Positions 62,131 through 64,000 of a DNA stretch of 64,000 bases are shown in pieces (within the stretch, counting starts at the first letter, position 1; each line of letters begins with the position of its first letter). Position numbers and translations under genes: made by a program. The notes beneath the pieces are model-generated. The model was not told where the DNA came from. It made no database searches and worked only from the letters and a program-made list of their open reading frames with translations. The stretch is from Kudoa neothunni. Taxonomy: Eukaryota > Cnidaria. The stretch is from the NCBI GenBank assembly GCA_964304625.1, contig OZ199839.1:7626001-7690000 (forward strand), read 5' to 3'.

Positions 62131-62656
62131 TAATTTTTGATAAAATACCTTCATTAATGTTATCATATTCTTGAATAGTCGTTGATGCTTTCAAACATAT
62201 ATTTATAATTTTAATCAAAAATGATCTTCATCAAAACACCTGACTTTTTAAAACCGTACGGCGAAGTTTCGCCGGAATCTGGCAAATGCACATGCACCGT
62301 AATTATTATAAAACACGTACTTAATTAACATATATAACTACTGTTTTACTGTAAACTATGAAATTTATAATTTTTCAATCTACTGAAGTTTCCAATTATA
62401 TGTCCTCGCCAATGCTTCTAAATAAAATATGTCATAATATTTTTCATAATTTTGAATTATTGTTTTCAAATTTTCATATTTAATTTTATTGTCATATAAT
62501 TCAGAGTTTGGGTTACAAATTCGGAATAAAATTTCCTGTTCTACAACACTCTGGTGTTCCTTCAGTTTTTGAATAAAAACGAGTATTCCAGAGTGGGATT
62601 GCTCGAAGCGTGAATAAAAATGACAATTAAAAATTTCCGCCGAATTTGAGGTGAGT

Positions 62657-63668
62657 TTAATATTGGTTAGGACTCGATCGTAAGCATTCCATTAACAGTT
62701 GTATGTTAGATTTCTGAAACTTTTTTGATTTTATTTTTAGTTTCTCCAACTCATAAAGAATGGAATCAGAAGGGACAAATGCAAGAGATGTCAAGCATTT
62801 AACAAATAATTTGAAATCTTCGTCGGTTTCATACTCCTTCGAACAACCTAATTTTTGAACCTTACGATATATAATACATTGTCCAAAGTGGAACAAACAA
62901 AAATGGACTGAATTCGACGAAAATTTTCTGTAATTTATCACTCATTAAAATATACACCAGTGGAAAAACTTTGTTAAAGACAGCCCCATGGATAGTGTAC
63001 AATTGATAATATTCTTTTGGAACAACATTAAATGTGCCATCAGCCATCCAATAATCTGAATTCCTCAAATGGATTAAATTTTTTTCTGTTGTGAAAATAA
63101 TAATTCGGTGCTTGTCTTCTGATCCTGAGTCATACAAACAGAAGGACTCATTTCTGTTTGTTTTTAATTCATTGTAGCAGTCGGAAGTTGGGATAGTTTT
63201 GATATTTTGTCGCCTACGAATATTTTGTATATTTTTGTAAATCGACTTTTTAGAGCATATAGGAATATTATTTATATTCTCTTCAGTTGAAGCAACGGAA
63301 TAAACTTTGCTGGTTGGATATACCGTATTTTCTTCTATGTTTCTTATTTTTTGTTCAAACATTTTCTTTTTCATATCCTCATCACCAATTATATGATTAT
63401 GTATTCCAATTTCTGTAAGGGAATCAATGTCAACAGAGGGGGAAGTTCGCAATCTCCCTCTACACTTCCCTATTTGGCATCTCCAGTATTTGTATGGATT
63501 TTTTTGGTAATCCTTCACGTAGAAATAATCTTTGTATAGGATCATGTCATTATTTTTTCTAGTTTTTAAAATTGTGAAAGTATTTTCAATATTTCCACTC
63601 ATTTTTATGCGTACATAATGCACCCGCATAAAATATTCCGGCAAAATTTCGCCATACCATTTCATCAT
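62657..63668 (-). pseudogene. FLYWCH zinc finger/MULE transposase-like pseudogene
   Basis: The minus-strand frame 63668-62862 begins with a FLYWCH-type zinc finger: LYKDYFYVKDYQ, YWRCQIGKCRGRLRT and a GIHNH end supply the expected Cys and His ligands. After a basic linker comes the start of a MULE transposase domain, SDYWMADGTFNVVPKEYYQLYTIHG with the first catalytic Asp. Then, instead of the usual DFE block, the sequence jumps to FHFGQCIIYRKVQKLG..., which continues in another frame (62941-62657) to LAFVPSD. A deletion of about 40 codons plus a frameshift therefore removes the second catalytic region. It is a Mutator-like transposon relative or a dead host derivative of one. Confidence 0.8.
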
Positions 63669-63778
63669 TTGATAAATTTAAAGATACGGAAAAGTTGCCT
63701 CAAAATTTTGATTATTGGTCAATTAATTTATTCATTTGTAGCATTACGCAGATTTTCACATTTAAATATCAGATTGTT

Positions 63779-64000
63779 TCAAGATTCAACTGGAGCATAG
63801 CCAATGATATCCTTATGATTTTTAATCAAATTATCTCCCTTAATTACTAAGTCATCATATATCAAATCAAAAATCCGTGGTGTAAAATTCTCGTTTGTTC
63901 CTACTAATTTTGATAAATCATTCAACTCAATAAGAGCATCAATTGAAAAATTTAATGATAAATTAAGCACATTGAGGCTATCAGGTTGTATCTCCAAAAA
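63779..64000 (-). CDS. Partial ORF at window edge, unknown
   Basis: An open minus-strand frame enters from beyond the window and ends with a stop at 63779: about 72 residues including IDALIELNDLSKLVG and FDLIYDDLVIKGDNLIKNH. No family recognised. It lies 110 bp upstream of the FLYWCH/MULE frame on the same strand, so it may be part of the same transposon or the 3' end of an independent gene. Confidence 0.3.
   Translation of the reverse strand, partial: FLEIQPDSLNVLNLSLNFSIDALIELNDLSKLVGTNENFTPRIFDLIYDDLVIKGDNLIKNHKDIIGYAPVES

Noticed and set aside
1-64000. tRNA, rRNA, snRNA, CRISPR arrays, LTR retroelements, LINEs and Polintons
   Set aside because: Looked for characteristic B boxes, long GC-rich blocks, regular spacers, LTR pairs and reverse transcriptase motifs; none could be supported.

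Overview
The window looks like nuclear DNA of an animal. It is very AT-rich, its genes are sparse, and its introns are tiny: about 40 introns that I could place are nearly all 37-62 nt, GT-AG, often with a TACTAAC-like branch site. The gene content is metazoan (ribosomal S9, a SERBP1/HABP4 protein, GLMP, AP-5 mu, a multi-Kunitz secreted protein, a Rab). Tiny introns, fast-evolving proteins, secreted Kunitz domains and many DNA transposons (Merlin, MULE/FLYWCH, Tigger, hAT, piggyBac, Tc1) suggest a derived, perhaps parasitic lineage such as a myxozoan or mesozoan. The species cannot be named from the sequence alone.

Layout. 1-13 kb is mostly AT-rich spacer carrying Tc1/mariner-like and hAT non-autonomous elements and one 2.2-kb element with long inverted arms. 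13.1-13.8 kb: RPS9. 15.0-15.8 kb: hAT-like ends. 16.96-18.37 kb: GLMP (lysosomal membrane glycoprotein). 18.87-20.51 kb: decayed Tigger/pogo transposon. 22.6-23.4 kb: probable RNA polymerase I subunit RPA43. 24.6-25.1 kb: probable tRNA-headed SINE. 27.5-27.9 kb: small two-exon gene with a mitochondrial-looking N-terminus. 30.1-31.3 kb: seven-exon SERBP1/HABP4-family gene. 31.5-34.9 kb: cluster of hAT, pogo-type, Merlin, IS630/Tc1 and piggyBac relics. 37.7-39.2 kb: five-domain Kunitz protein. 41.6-44.2 kb: two same-strand trafficking genes (a divergent Rab, then AP-5 mu). 44.25-46.73 kb: Tc1-like element just upstream of AP-5 mu. 48.4-49.8 kb: eight-exon serine/aspartate-rich protein. 51.5-52.9 kb: piggyBac-type element ending exactly at the stop codon of a tiny four-exon gene (52.9-53.2 kb). 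54.6-55.5 kb: coiled-coil gene or pseudogene. 56.4-58.5 kb: piggyBac and Merlin relics. 59.0-62.2 kb: further transposons. 62.6-63.7 kb: FLYWCH/MULE pseudogene, and at the edge a partial unknown ORF.

No operon-like or pathway cluster is evident. GLMP, AP-5 mu and the Rab all concern the endolysosomal system, but their proximity is probably chance. Most genes were missed by simple ORF calling because of the short introns, so the exon structures below were worked out by hand from frame continuity and splice sites. I saw no LTR retroelement, retrovirus-like copy, Polinton, LINE, tRNA, rRNA or CRISPR array.
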